Assembly (NCBI GenBank): GCA_026393575.1
Contig: JAPKZX010000071.1
Location: 1 to 64,000, forward strand
DNA from: Actinomycetota bacterium
Lineage (GTDB): Bacteria > Actinomycetota > Acidimicrobiia > Acidimicrobiales > Ilumatobacteraceae
Length of the DNA stretch: 64,000 bases
Direction: 5' to 3'
Each line of letters starts with the position of its first letter. The first letter of the stretch is position 1. Positions 43,480 to 52,357 of the stretch are shown in pieces. The notes under the pieces were generated by a model. The model worked only from the letters and a program-made list of their open reading frames with translations, did not search any database and was not told the DNA's origin. Position numbers and translations under genes: made by a program.

Positions 43480-44778
43480 TTAATGACTTGGCGCGCCCAT
43501 TTGTGCACCGGGAACGCTGCTCACAAATTTGGGTTTGAACATTAGGAGAAACAAGAATCCTCCAAGCGCAATACAGACTGACGCCACTATCAATGGCTGG
43601 CTAGAGGTAACACTAGTAGTGATGTAGCCAACAAGAATTGACGCAGGGACCTGAGCAAGGCTCTGCACACTGGAATAGATGCCCATGGCTTGACCCTGCC
43701 GACCAGGTTCTGCCGAACGACTAATCAGGCTTGTCATATTTGCCATAGTGAGCCCGTTAAAGGCCGTAAAGAGTGGAATCACGAAATACAGACCCAGAGG
43801 GAATGACGTTGGCACTGCAAAGTAGAACAACATCATGATTGCATTACCAAACAAACTGAACCGCAACACCTTGAAGTCCACCAATTTTTTTGCAACTCGC
43901 GCAACAAGTACAGCCTGTGAAAAGGCAATAAATAATCCAACGATGGCGAAGTAATCACCAGTCTTAGATGCAGAGAAGTCGAAATTGTTCTTTAGATAAA
44001 TTCCGAAGAATGTAGTGAAGAATGTAAAGCCTGAGCTAAAGAGGAATCCTGCTATCAGTACAACTCGAAGGCGTTCCGAACGAAAACCTTGAACAACATT
44101 CTGAATAGATTGAGTGGCATTGACGCGACCGGCGTGGAACTTTTCTTTGATGGTCTCAGGGAACGTTGTTAGAACTGCAACGCAGTTGAACATTGCAATA
44201 ATCGCTGCGAACCAAAATGGTGTAGTGGCACCAAACCAACTCGGAGTATCAAATAGGCCATAGAAACTGACACCCGGCGAACTGAGTTTTCCTCCGAGGT
44301 ATGGCCCAACGATGAACCCCATTCCAAAAGCCGCTCCGAGGAACCCGAAGTTCTTAGCTCTGTTTTCGTTAGTACTGATATCGCCGATTGCAGCATTGGC
44401 AACCGCAAGGTTGCCACCTGTAAATCCATCAAGCGCACGGGCAGCAAAAAGAAGTGGAAGATTCGCAGTGCTGATACCGATTGCGAACAAGACGTACCCA
44501 ATTGATGTTCCAAAAATGGATACCGCAAGAATTGGTCGACGTCCAAAGCGATCTGACAATTGCCCAAGAATCGGCGAAGCGATAAATGTACAGAATGGGT
44601 ATATGGCCTGAAGCCAACCCAACATGATGAGACCTTGTGTGAATGACCAGCCATCAGGAGTCACTCGAAATGGTGATTGCTCGGCAATAAGAAGAGGAAA
44701 GACTGGGATAAGGATGCCGAATCCGACTAAGTCGATGAATACCGTAGTGAAGATCGCTAGGAGTGGGTTTTTGCGCAT
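43480..44778 (-). CDS. MFS transporter, TetA/DHA1-like
   Basis: Carrier of 432 aa with twelve helices. FIDLVGFGILIPVFPLL and motif A ASPILGQLSDRFGRRPILAVS, plus LDGFTGGNLAVANAAIGDI, place it with TetA-like drug:H+ antiporters. ATG 44778 has TACAGT exactly six bases upstream (leaderless). Whether it confers any drug tolerance cannot be told. Confidence 0.88.
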   Translation of the reverse strand: MRKNPLLAIFTTVFIDLVGFGILIPVFPLLIAEQSPFRVTPDGWSFTQGLIMLGWLQAIYPFCTFIASPILGQLSDRFGRRPILAVSIFGTSIGYVLFAIGISTANLPLLFAARALDGFTGGNLAVANAAIGDISTNENRAKNFGFLGAAFGMGFIVGPYLGGKLSSPGVSFYGLFDTPSWFGATTPFWFAAIIAMFNCVAVLTTFPETIKEKFHAGRVNATQSIQNVVQGFRSERLRVVLIAGFLFSSGFTFFTTFFGIYLKNNFDFSASKTGDYFAIVGLFIAFSQAVLVARVAKKLVDFKVLRFSLFGNAIMMLFYFAVPTSFPLGLYFVIPLFTAFNGLTMANMTSLISRSAEPGRQGQAMGIYSSVQSLAQVPASILVGYITTSVTSSQPLIVASVCIALGGFLFLLMFKPKFVSSVPGAQMGAPSH

Positions 44779-44784
44779 CCAACA

Positions 44785-44790
44785 ACTGTA
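44785..44790 (-). promoter_or_regulatory. Leaderless -10 element of the TetA-like gene
   Basis: TACAGT six nt before ATG 44778 (minus strand). Confidence 0.55.
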
Positions 44791-44825
44791 CTCATGCGAA
44801 GAACTGTATTGCTTCTATTGATAGA

Positions 44826-45230
44826 TCAAGCGATCTGAAGAAACTCCACAAGGTTTCCATCGGGGTCTTCAACAATTGAGATGGTAATTCCCGCACGAAG
44901 TTCACGTGGCTTCACTGCCACCTTGTGGCCAGCTGATTCGCATGCTGACGTGATCTCTTCAATATTGCTGACGCTGATTGTGAAGTAGCGATAACCACAT
45001 GCCCCAGTGATTCCTCCACCTGCTGCTCGTGCAGGATCATCATTAGCCTTCACTAGTTTCAACAAGGTGGTGCCGCATAGAAGGCGGTACATGGTGCCGC
45101 CACCTGGCATTGGCATCTCACCTTGAAATTCGAAACCAAGGAGATCTCGATAAAAGGCGAGTGATTTGTCAGCATCGCAAACAACAATGCCGAGGTCTAT
45201 TGAATCTTTAGTGAGTTGTGCTCGAGTCAT
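44826..45230 (-). CDS. VOC-family protein (glyoxalase/bleomycin-resistance fold)
   Basis: Single VOC domain, 134 aa. DLGIVVCDADKSLAFYRDLLGFEFQGE is the first beta-alpha-beta-beta unit and ITISIVEDPDGNLVEFLQIA the second with the metal-ligand Glu at the end. ATG 45230 is set by TAGGGT six bases upstream. Closest by pattern to methylmalonyl-CoA epimerase/glyoxalase-like proteins; reaction unknown. Confidence 0.85.
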   Translation of the reverse strand: MTRAQLTKDSIDLGIVVCDADKSLAFYRDLLGFEFQGEMPMPGGGTMYRLLCGTTLLKLVKANDDPARAAGGGITGACGYRYFTISVSNIEEITSACESAGHKVAVKPRELRAGITISIVEDPDGNLVEFLQIA

Positions 45231-45236
45231 GAGCAC

Positions 45237-45242
45237 ACCCTA
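45237..45242 (-). promoter_or_regulatory. Leaderless -10 element of the VOC gene
   Basis: TAGGGT six nt before ATG 45230 (minus strand). Confidence 0.5.
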
Positions 45243-45263
45243 ATCAAGAGTAAAGACTCCGAA

Positions 45264-46001
45264 TTACTTGAACGCGCGAACTGGTCGAACAAAGAAGGAC
45301 GATGTTCGGAAGTTTGTTCCCTGAGTGCCGTCCGACATGAGTTCTGCCCATGCACGTGTGTCACTTGATGAGGTGGAACTCCAATACACACCGTTAGATA
45401 ACCCAGCAAGTGAGTTGTCCGCAAGGTTATTAAACAACAACTTCAACTCGTCTTTTGATGGCAAGAACCAATCAGATTTCCCAGCACCCGCATAAGCACT
45501 TGCTTTAGCTGCAGCGCCATTAGCGCATGTACTTGCCGCGCTGGAGTTCTCAGCGCCTGCTCCTATTGCATTCTTTGAAGCAGAAATCTTTGTTGTCATA
45601 TTGGAACACCAGGCAACCGATGGATCGCCATCCTTGCCATTCCAATCGGCAGGAGCTGCTTCCAAGTAATCAAAATCTGGAAATGCATTTTCAGCATCGA
45701 TGAAAAACACCACGCCGCCACCGGGACCAGTGTCTCCCACGGCGTATTCACCAGTTGTAGGGGGAAGAGTTGAACCAGACGATGCAACTGTTGTGCTGGT
45801 TTCGGTTTCAGATGGAAGTGTTGTATCCGAAGGTTCCACCGGCACTGTGGAGTCCGTACCAACGCCATCAGGAAGCGTGGTGAAAGCCGTGTTGCGCTGC
45901 CTATCTCCAGACCCACCGCAACTGGCCACTATTCCTGCCACCAAAACGGTGGCCACTAGGGCTCTGCCAGCCTTCATCATGATTTTGCGTTGTGCGTGCA
46001 C
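45264..46001 (-). CDS. Lipoprotein with DUF1566 (Lcl-type) domain
   Basis: Surface lipoprotein, 245 aa. LVAGIVASC is the lipobox; a Thr/Ser/Glu-rich linker (about residues 35-85) leads to the DUF1566 domain: GDTGPGGGVVFFID, DYLEAAPADW, SDWFLPSKDELKLLFNNL, YWSSTSSSDTRAWAELMSDGTQ and the ending FFVRPVRAF. These domains occur in secreted and lectin-like proteins, possibly carbohydrate-binding. GTG 46001 follows GAGAGGAAG. Divergent from the second peptidase-like lipoprotein. Confidence 0.85.
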   Translation of the reverse strand: MHAQRKIMMKAGRALVATVLVAGIVASCGGSGDRQRNTAFTTLPDGVGTDSTVPVEPSDTTLPSETETSTTVASSGSTLPPTTGEYAVGDTGPGGGVVFFIDAENAFPDFDYLEAAPADWNGKDGDPSVAWCSNMTTKISASKNAIGAGAENSSAASTCANGAAAKASAYAGAGKSDWFLPSKDELKLLFNNLADNSLAGLSNGVYWSSTSSSDTRAWAELMSDGTQGTNFRTSSFFVRPVRAFK

Positions 46002-46074
46002 GCTGACTTCCTCTCACCCATGTAATTGGATAACTTGTCTAATAATACTCTCATTCTGCCCTAAGGTCTTCACC

Positions 46075-48021
46075 GTGAACAGTCACCTCAAACCCACACT
46101 CCTCATCGGCCTCGTCGTTGCCATACTCAGCGCATGCAGTGGTGGCGGTGCCTCCACATCTGTTTCTGTCCCCCCTCTTGATGCAACGCCAGTTGCCAGT
46201 GGACTCAACCCCAGCCCCGACGGCTTTTCTTTCGCCAACTTCGCATCTACTGCGTCAACTGAAGAGTTCAACGCGGACGACATGGTGGCCATGTTTGGCA
46301 ACGGGGCGGAAATCTGCACATCTACCTCTTCTCCATGCACTCTTACTGCCGAAGCAGCAGCGTGGGCGCGCATGGTGAACCAAGCTCGTTCATCTGGGCA
46401 TTGCGAAGGCCTCGCCGTGATGTCAGCATCTCGTTTCCAAGAAAAGAGCACTCCAGCAACTTTCAGTCTTCAGAACTCTGGCGATACAACACACGCAATC
46501 ATTCGTGCATTTGCAACTCAATTCCTGAATGAGACAACGAATGCCACAAAAGCATGGGCGAAGCAGTCACCGTCGGACATTGTTGCGGCACTCTCTGCAT
46601 CACTAAAGACTGGCAAGCCTGAATTCAGTTTGGGTGTGTATACAGATGGAGGCGGACACGCAATCCTTCCGTACGCAGTGGAATGGCCGTCTGAAAAAGT
46701 TGCCAAGGTAAAGGTGTACGACTCGAACTGGCCAGGCGGCGATCGATACGTCACAGTCGACCTTGAATCACAGGAGTGGACATTTTCATTCTCCGGAAAA
46801 GATCCCGCTAATGATCCAAATATCTGGAAAGGCGGGAAAGGTGACATCGACATCACGCCACTTTCTTCACGCGTAACTGGAACTTGTCCATTCTGCGGAG
46901 AAAAGAGTGGAGTGCAAAAAACACTTCTCCTTATTCGGTCTGCTTCTTCTGACTGGGAAGTAGAGACTCCTGATGGCACCGTCTCTGCTACCAACAGCAG
47001 CGCCGGTGAAACAACAGCACAACCTTTACGCTCAGCTTCAACAACGCCAGGCGCGCCAGTTGATTACTTGGTCTATGGAACAACTGGAAAGACAAAAATC
47101 ACTTCAAAGTCTGTTGTTGCTGTTGCTGGATTCACCGGCTCTGTTGGATTTCAATACACCACTTCAGGCAAGAACGACACAACCGTAGATATTTCAGCAT
47201 CAGGTATTTCAACAGACGACCCAACAGTCACAGCAACACTTGCTGATGGAAACATCGTTGCAACTGCTTCTGGAGAGAACACTTCTCTTACTTCGACTGG
47301 TGAACAGATCGCCGTAGTTACAGAAACTGAAAGCGGACTAAAAGTTGAGGCCACTGCTACCGCAGACACTGGTGCAATTGCAGTTGATGCTTCACCAGAT
47401 AAATCAGGAGTTGGTTACACCATCACGACGCAGTCTGCGCCAAACGAAATCACTGTGAAGTCAGTGGATGACGCAGGAAACGAAACTGAAGTCACTAAGA
47501 AAGGTCAACTGGATAGCACCAAAACATCCAATGAACTTCCACAAGGTCTTGAAGCACCCGCAGTAAAGCCTGGACTCCCATCAGTCGCGGTACGTATCGC
47601 AGCAGCAAAAGTTTCAGCACGTAGCAACAATGCAGTTTCTACGCGGGGTAACGCAGATATTTCATTCGATACGTCCGGTTGGACCATCGCAAAGACAGCA
47701 AGTGGCTCAAAAGGCTTTCAAGCAAATCTCGTAGTGAACGATGGCAGCGGATCTTCAATCCCTGCTTGCACAGATATCTCATGTGTGAAGGGAATGTCGA
47801 CAAGTATCCTCACCTCAGGTACCGATGCAAAGACTCAGAAGTCAACCACGACATCGATGACGTTCACAATGGCAAACGTAAAAACTGCGTTCTCCGTGAA
47901 ATGTGGTGATGCACCATGGCAAGTGGCGACACAGTCTGGTTCCACTTACGCGGCGTATTGCGATGCGGCAGACATCACGTCTGATCTCACCATCTATATA
48001 AGTAACTCAGTCAAGAACTGA
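46075..48021 (+). CDS. Secreted lipoprotein with Cys-His-Asp peptidase-like domain (paralogue B)
   Basis: Unrecognised family, 648 aa; GTG 46075 with AAGGT seven bases upstream gives a lipoprotein signal (VVAILSAC, Cys21). Residues 49-280 match the lipoprotein at 20-22 kb: DGFSFANF, DDMVAMFG with Cys81/Cys88, GHCEGLAVMS (Cys110), GGGHAILPYAVE (His195), VYDSNWPGGDRYVTVD (Asp216), ITPLSSR and CPFC (271-274). A long Thr/Ser/Ala-rich beta-repeat region follows (about 285-520), then a C-terminal domain with paired cysteines (CTDISC, CGDAPW…YC). The track start at 45700 wrongly extends into the divergent gene. Function inferred only as a secreted thiol hydrolase. Confidence 0.75.
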   Translation: MNSHLKPTLLIGLVVAILSACSGGGASTSVSVPPLDATPVASGLNPSPDGFSFANFASTASTEEFNADDMVAMFGNGAEICTSTSSPCTLTAEAAAWARMVNQARSSGHCEGLAVMSASRFQEKSTPATFSLQNSGDTTHAIIRAFATQFLNETTNATKAWAKQSPSDIVAALSASLKTGKPEFSLGVYTDGGGHAILPYAVEWPSEKVAKVKVYDSNWPGGDRYVTVDLESQEWTFSFSGKDPANDPNIWKGGKGDIDITPLSSRVTGTCPFCGEKSGVQKTLLLIRSASSDWEVETPDGTVSATNSSAGETTAQPLRSASTTPGAPVDYLVYGTTGKTKITSKSVVAVAGFTGSVGFQYTTSGKNDTTVDISASGISTDDPTVTATLADGNIVATASGENTSLTSTGEQIAVVTETESGLKVEATATADTGAIAVDASPDKSGVGYTITTQSAPNEITVKSVDDAGNETEVTKKGQLDSTKTSNELPQGLEAPAVKPGLPSVAVRIAAAKVSARSNNAVSTRGNADISFDTSGWTIAKTASGSKGFQANLVVNDGSGSSIPACTDISCVKGMSTSILTSGTDAKTQKSTTTSMTFTMANVKTAFSVKCGDAPWQVATQSGSTYAAYCDAADITSDLTIYISNSVKN

Positions 48022-48035
48022 GAACAAGGTCGCAG

Positions 48036-48779
48036 TTAGCGTCCCTTCCATTCAGGCGCACGCTTTTCTGCAAAGGCTCTTGGGCCTTCCTTGGCGTCTT
48101 CGCTGGTAAACACTTTTCTCTGCAACTCACCCATGAGTTGAGGATTGCCATCACCAATTTCATCGAGCATCAATTGCTTCGTTGCCTGCACAGCAAGCGG
48201 ACCGTTCACAGTGATACGTGCAGCCAATGCGAGAGCGGCGTCACGTAATTCTGCTGCGGGTGCAACTTGGTTAATGAGGCCAAGTTCTTTGGCTCGCACT
48301 GCATCGATTGGATCGCCAGTAAGACCCATTTCCATCGCGACTGCAAGTGGAATACGCGCCGGAAGACGAACTCCGCCACCCGCTGCGAACAAACCACGCT
48401 TTACTTCTGGAATTCCAAACTTTGCAGATTCGACAGAAACAATGAGGTCACACATCATGACCACTTCAAAACCACCAGCTAACGCATGACCATTCACAGC
48501 AGCGATGAGTGGCTTTGAACATTTCCGTAATGCCGTGAAACCCATTCCTATTTTTGCAATGTCTTCACCGGCAGCGAATGCCTTCAAATCCATGCCAGCA
48601 CAAAAGATCTTTTCTCCAGCACCCGTAACGACAATGGCGCGTACCTCAGGATTCGTTTCTGCATCAGTCAATGCGTTCGACAAACCTTCACTTAGCGCGC
48701 CATTCAATGCATTACCTGCATCTGGACGGTTCAAAGTGATGACCAAAATGTTGTTTGTGATTTCTGTAAGAATTTCCAT
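48036..48779 (-). CDS. Enoyl-CoA hydratase/isomerase family protein
   Basis: Crotonase-fold enzyme, 247 aa. NRPDAGNALNGALSEGLSNAL, the oxyanion-hole segment KIFCAGMDLKAFAAGED and AVNGHALAGGFEVVMMCDLIV are present, with Glu in GIPEVKRGL at a catalytic position. ATG 48779 is preceded by GGAGGT. The preferred CoA ester is unknown; beta-oxidation is likely. Confidence 0.9.
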   Translation of the reverse strand: MEILTEITNNILVITLNRPDAGNALNGALSEGLSNALTDAETNPEVRAIVVTGAGEKIFCAGMDLKAFAAGEDIAKIGMGFTALRKCSKPLIAAVNGHALAGGFEVVMMCDLIVSVESAKFGIPEVKRGLFAAGGGVRLPARIPLAVAMEMGLTGDPIDAVRAKELGLINQVAPAAELRDAALALAARITVNGPLAVQATKQLMLDEIGDGNPQLMGELQRKVFTSEDAKEGPRAFAEKRAPEWKGR

Positions 48780-48863
48780 GAGGTACCTCCGGTTGGAACC
48801 TAAGCCTTGCATAGCTTTGTACAGCGAATCTATTCCGACAACTTGAACACGAAATCATTGGAC

Positions 48864-48869
48864 TACCGT
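48864..48869 (+). promoter_or_regulatory. Leaderless -10 element of the fucosidase gene
   Basis: GAC-TACCGT six nt before GTG 48876; fixes the GTG start. Confidence 0.55.
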
Positions 48870-48875
48870 AAGGTC

Positions 48876-50216
48876 GTGGGGCAATTCACATCAGACCTTG
48901 AGTCTTTACAATCGCATCAGATTCCGCAATGGTACGACGGTGCAAAGTTCGGCATATTTGTCCATTGGTTTGTATCTACCATTCCGGCATTTGCCCCCGT
49001 ATCTGATGACCCGTTCACCCTGGCTGCCGAGAAGGGTGAACGCGAAGCATTCACAGAAAGCCCTTACTCGGAGTGGTACTGGAACTCACTACAAACTCCT
49101 GGCTCTCCTGCAGCATTGCACCACGCAGAAAAATACGGCGACCAACCATACGAAGATTTTGTTCCACAGTTTTTTGAAGCATCACAGGGCTGGCAGCCTG
49201 AACGCTGGGGTGCTCTATTTGCTGCTTCAGGTGCGAAATATTGCGTGATGGGAACCAAGCACCACGATGGTGTTCTGTTGTGGCCAAGTAAAACACCGAA
49301 CCCACACAAAGGTTCACAGTGGACTTCGACTCGCGACATTGTGGGTGAATGCGCTGAAGCAGTTCGATCACACGGTTTGCGGTTAGGGCTGTATTACTCC
49401 GGCGGAATTGATTGGACATTCCAAGGCCTCGGCATTGATGGCTGGGCTTCGTTATACAAGGCGATTCCACAAGATGACGTGTACCACGCATATGTTGAGG
49501 CGCATTACCGAGAACTCATCAGCCGATATGCCCCTGACGTTTTGTGGAACGACATTGGGTATCCAGGTTTTGGTGCAGGCGCAGCAGACCTCTTTGCACA
49601 TTTTTATAACACAAACCCGGAAGGCGTTGTAAACGATCGTTTTGATTTTCTTGGCGTAATGCAAGGCACTGCACATGCTGATTTTGTGACACCTGAGTAC
49701 ACCACTACTCCGCCTCTCGAAGGAAAGAAATTTGAAGTGTGTCGCGGTATCGGCACCAGCTTTGGTTACAACGAACAAGAAGATGACTCGTCATACGCAT
49801 CGTCGTCTGAACTAATTCATATGCTCATCAATATCGTTGCGGCAGGCGGAAACTTCTTGCTCAATGTTGGCCCCATGGCATCGGGCGAAATTCCCTGGAT
49901 ACAACAAGAACGCTTACTTGCAATTGGCCAATGGCTACAGGTCAATGGTGCTGCGATTTATGCCTCTCAACCGCATGAGGTCACACAGCTTTCAACTGCA
50001 GAAGGTGACACTGTCCGACTCACACGCGGTGCCGACGGATTCACATACGCAATGGTCCTTGGTCGTCCGGATTCAAAAGTTGTCAACATTGCTGGGCTAC
50101 CCACAGGCGACACATATTTGCTGGGGTATGACCACCAACTCTCACGCATTGGTGACGACGTAATTCTTCCCTACCGGCCCGACTCGTCTCCCGCGTTTAC
50201 TTTACGGATTGCATAA
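48876..50216 (+). CDS. Glycoside hydrolase family 29 alpha-L-fucosidase
   Basis: Releases alpha-L-fucose with retention; 446 aa. WYDGAKFGIFVHWFVSTIPAF is the family N-terminus, GAKYCVMGTKHHDGVLLWPSK holds the substrate-binding His pair, and the nucleophile Asp lies in PDVLWNDIGYPG. MLINIVAAGGNFLLNVGPMASGEIP is also diagnostic. A C-terminal beta domain completes it. No signal peptide, so cytoplasmic. GTG 48876 is chosen from the leaderless promoter; the track start is 23 codons earlier. Confidence 0.93.
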   Translation: MGQFTSDLESLQSHQIPQWYDGAKFGIFVHWFVSTIPAFAPVSDDPFTLAAEKGEREAFTESPYSEWYWNSLQTPGSPAALHHAEKYGDQPYEDFVPQFFEASQGWQPERWGALFAASGAKYCVMGTKHHDGVLLWPSKTPNPHKGSQWTSTRDIVGECAEAVRSHGLRLGLYYSGGIDWTFQGLGIDGWASLYKAIPQDDVYHAYVEAHYRELISRYAPDVLWNDIGYPGFGAGAADLFAHFYNTNPEGVVNDRFDFLGVMQGTAHADFVTPEYTTTPPLEGKKFEVCRGIGTSFGYNEQEDDSSYASSSELIHMLINIVAAGGNFLLNVGPMASGEIPWIQQERLLAIGQWLQVNGAAIYASQPHEVTQLSTAEGDTVRLTRGADGFTYAMVLGRPDSKVVNIAGLPTGDTYLLGYDHQLSRIGDDVILPYRPDSSPAFTLRIA

Positions 50217-50225
50217 GAAACGAAA

Positions 50226-50690
50226 TCAGCCAACTGATGCTGCGGCAGCAGCAAGATTGTTGAGCGTGACTTCCATGTTTGCTTTGTTGTGGATGCCACG
50301 ATCAGCAACACCGCTCACCCACTTGCCCAGCTTGTTGGCAAATTTGCTTCGGTGATCTACCCAGCTATGAGTGACACGAGTTCCAGATGCAGTTGGCTCT
50401 AATTCGTAGACCCAGTCACACCAGTTCTTGCTTCCCACCATGAGCCCGAAAGAAAACTTACGTGGAGCATCGCATGCATTCACTTCCACCGAAGTGGACC
50501 ATGAGCGCTTCCCACTTTTGTTATGACCCTTGAATCGGGCTCCAACAGCGGGGCCGGTTGCACCTTTTACCCATTCTCCGCCTTGATTTTCGGGGGACCA
50601 CTCGCCCATACGGGGCAGGTCGGTCACCATGGCCCAGACCACATCGACAGGGGCGGATACTTCTTTAACAACTGAAACAGTGGAACTCAT
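50226..50690 (-). CDS. SRPBCC-family protein (polyketide cyclase/dehydrase-like)
   Basis: A 154-aa START/Bet v1-fold protein. VVKEVSAPVDVVWAMVTDLPRMGEWSPEN is the typical opening, followed by alternating strands and a long C-terminal helix (NKANMEVTLNNLAAAAAS). It should bind a hydrophobic ligand. ATG 50690 has CAGAAT six bases upstream, one base off the leaderless consensus. Divergent from the acyl-CoA synthetase. Confidence 0.83.
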   Translation of the reverse strand: MSSTVSVVKEVSAPVDVVWAMVTDLPRMGEWSPENQGGEWVKGATGPAVGARFKGHNKSGKRSWSTSVEVNACDAPRKFSFGLMVGSKNWCDWVYELEPTASGTRVTHSWVDHRSKFANKLGKWVSGVADRGIHNKANMEVTLNNLAAAAASVG

Positions 50691-50763
50691 CTGCCCATTC
50701 TGGCACGACAGCCACTCATCATTGCCAGCCGTGGCCGCTGTACACGGACCCACTTCGAGCGAC

Positions 50764-50769
50764 TACATT
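50764..50769 (+). promoter_or_regulatory. Leaderless -10 element of the acyl-CoA synthetase gene
   Basis: GAC-TACATT six nt before ATG 50776; fixes the start well inside the track ORF. Confidence 0.55.
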
Positions 50770-50775
50770 TTCCGC

Positions 50776-52344
50776 ATGGCTAAAGACATAACCACCCTTG
50801 CTGACATCGTTCGTACCCACGGAGTTTCTCGTGCTTCCGATAACTCGCTGATTGAAGGTGACCGTACGCGCACATGGGGCGAACTGTACGAACGTTCCAT
50901 CCGTGTGGCCAACGCATTGCAAGCAGCTGGCGTCGGCGTGCAAGACAGAGTTGCATTCCTCGATAAGAACAGCATCGAACACTTTGAGGTTTTCTACGGT
51001 TGTGCACTCATCAATGCAGTATCGGTCGACATCAACTGGCGTCTTGCTCCACCAGAAGTGGAATTCATTGTTAATGACGCTGCCGCCAAAGTTTTGGTTG
51101 TGCATGCCGACTTCTGGCCAGTTGTGGAAGCGATTCGAGCCAACCTCACCACCACACAGCTCATCGTGGTAATTGGCGGAACCGGTGGCGACATTGATTA
51201 CGAAACGTGGGTGAATAGCGGAGCCGCTACAGACCCCGCAGTGGTGTCAGCATCAGAAGACGTTGCGTTCCAGCTGTACTCAAGTGGAACTACTGGTCGG
51301 CCAAAGGGCGTCATGCTCACTAACAACAACTTCTTCGTGATGTTGCCAGGTGCTCGCACATTCTGGAAGTTAAGCGACGACATGATCAACCTTGTCGCTA
51401 TGCCTCTCTTCCACATTGGTGGCGGCGGTTGGGCAACTGCAGGTCAGTTTGTTGGATCTTCATCAATCATTGTGAGAGAGATGGATCCCAATGCAGTTAT
51501 TCAACTGATTGAGAAGCACAAAATTACTCACGGCTTCCTCGTTCCTGCAGTGCTGCAATTCATGTTGATGATGCCAAGCGTTAAAGAGGCAGATTTTTCA
51601 AGTTTGCAACTCATGGTCTACGGAGCATCTCCTATTTCTCTTGAAGTGCTCACCAACAGTGTGGAAACATTCAAGTGCGATTTCATGCAGGTATACGGTC
51701 TCACCGAAACAACAGGTGCTACTACCCTTCTCCCATCAGAAGATCATGATCCAAAGGGACCAAACGCACATCGACTGCGCTCATGTGGCGTGCCTGCTCC
51801 CGGAGTAGAGATTCGCATCATTGATAACGCAACTGGGAAGGAACTTCCTGCGCGCGAAGTAGGAGAGATTTGGTGCAAGTCGCCACAGGTGATGAAGGGC
51901 TACTGGAATAACCCCAAGGCAACAGCCGAATCGATTACCCCCGACGGCTGGTTCAAAACTGGTGACGCCGGTTATCGAGATGAAGACGGTTACATCTATA
52001 TCCATGACCGTGTGAAGGACATGATTGTCTCCGGCGGCGAAAACGTGTACCCCGCAGAAGTAGAGAGTGCTCTCATGAGCCATCCTGCAATTGCAGACGT
52101 CGCAGTCATTGGTGTTCCTCATGAAAAGTGGGGCGAGACCGTGAAAGCAATCGTGGTGAAGAAAGCAGACGTCGCAGTGACCGAAGCAGAGATCATCGAG
52201 TTCTCAAAGGGATTGCTGGCTCGATTCAAATGCCCAACAAGTGTTGACTGGATTGATGCATTGCCACGTAACCCGAGCGGAAAAATCCTGAAGAAGGATT
52301 TGCGTGCCCCGTACTGGGAAGGCCGTGAAAGAATGGTGAACTAG
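50776..52344 (+). CDS. Acyl-CoA synthetase (AMP-forming)
   Basis: ANL-superfamily ligase of 522 aa that activates a carboxylic acid with ATP and CoA. P-loop YSSGTTGRPKGVMLTN, A5 motif QVYGLTETTGA, A7 WFKTGDAGYRDEDGYIYIHDRVKDMIVSGGENVYPAEVE and the A10 lysine region NPSGKILKKDLR are complete. Resembles long-chain/fatty-acid CoA ligases. The start is set by the leaderless element. Confidence 0.92.
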   Translation: MAKDITTLADIVRTHGVSRASDNSLIEGDRTRTWGELYERSIRVANALQAAGVGVQDRVAFLDKNSIEHFEVFYGCALINAVSVDINWRLAPPEVEFIVNDAAAKVLVVHADFWPVVEAIRANLTTTQLIVVIGGTGGDIDYETWVNSGAATDPAVVSASEDVAFQLYSSGTTGRPKGVMLTNNNFFVMLPGARTFWKLSDDMINLVAMPLFHIGGGGWATAGQFVGSSSIIVREMDPNAVIQLIEKHKITHGFLVPAVLQFMLMMPSVKEADFSSLQLMVYGASPISLEVLTNSVETFKCDFMQVYGLTETTGATTLLPSEDHDPKGPNAHRLRSCGVPAPGVEIRIIDNATGKELPAREVGEIWCKSPQVMKGYWNNPKATAESITPDGWFKTGDAGYRDEDGYIYIHDRVKDMIVSGGENVYPAEVESALMSHPAIADVAVIGVPHEKWGETVKAIVVKKADVAVTEAEIIEFSKGLLARFKCPTSVDWIDALPRNPSGKILKKDLRAPYWEGRERMVN

Positions 52345-52357
52345 CGCAAAACGCTAG
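52341..52357. terminator. Candidate bidirectional terminator hairpin
   Basis: CTAGCG-CAAAA-CGCTAG, a perfect 6-bp stem between convergent genes, overlapping the stop codons of both. No long U-run on either side, so it is only a candidate. Confidence 0.35.

Noticed and set aside
45700-46074. N-terminal extension of the second peptidase-like lipoprotein
   Set aside because: Overlaps the divergent DUF1566 lipoprotein gene and would bury the lipoprotein signal; GTG 46075 has a ribosome site.
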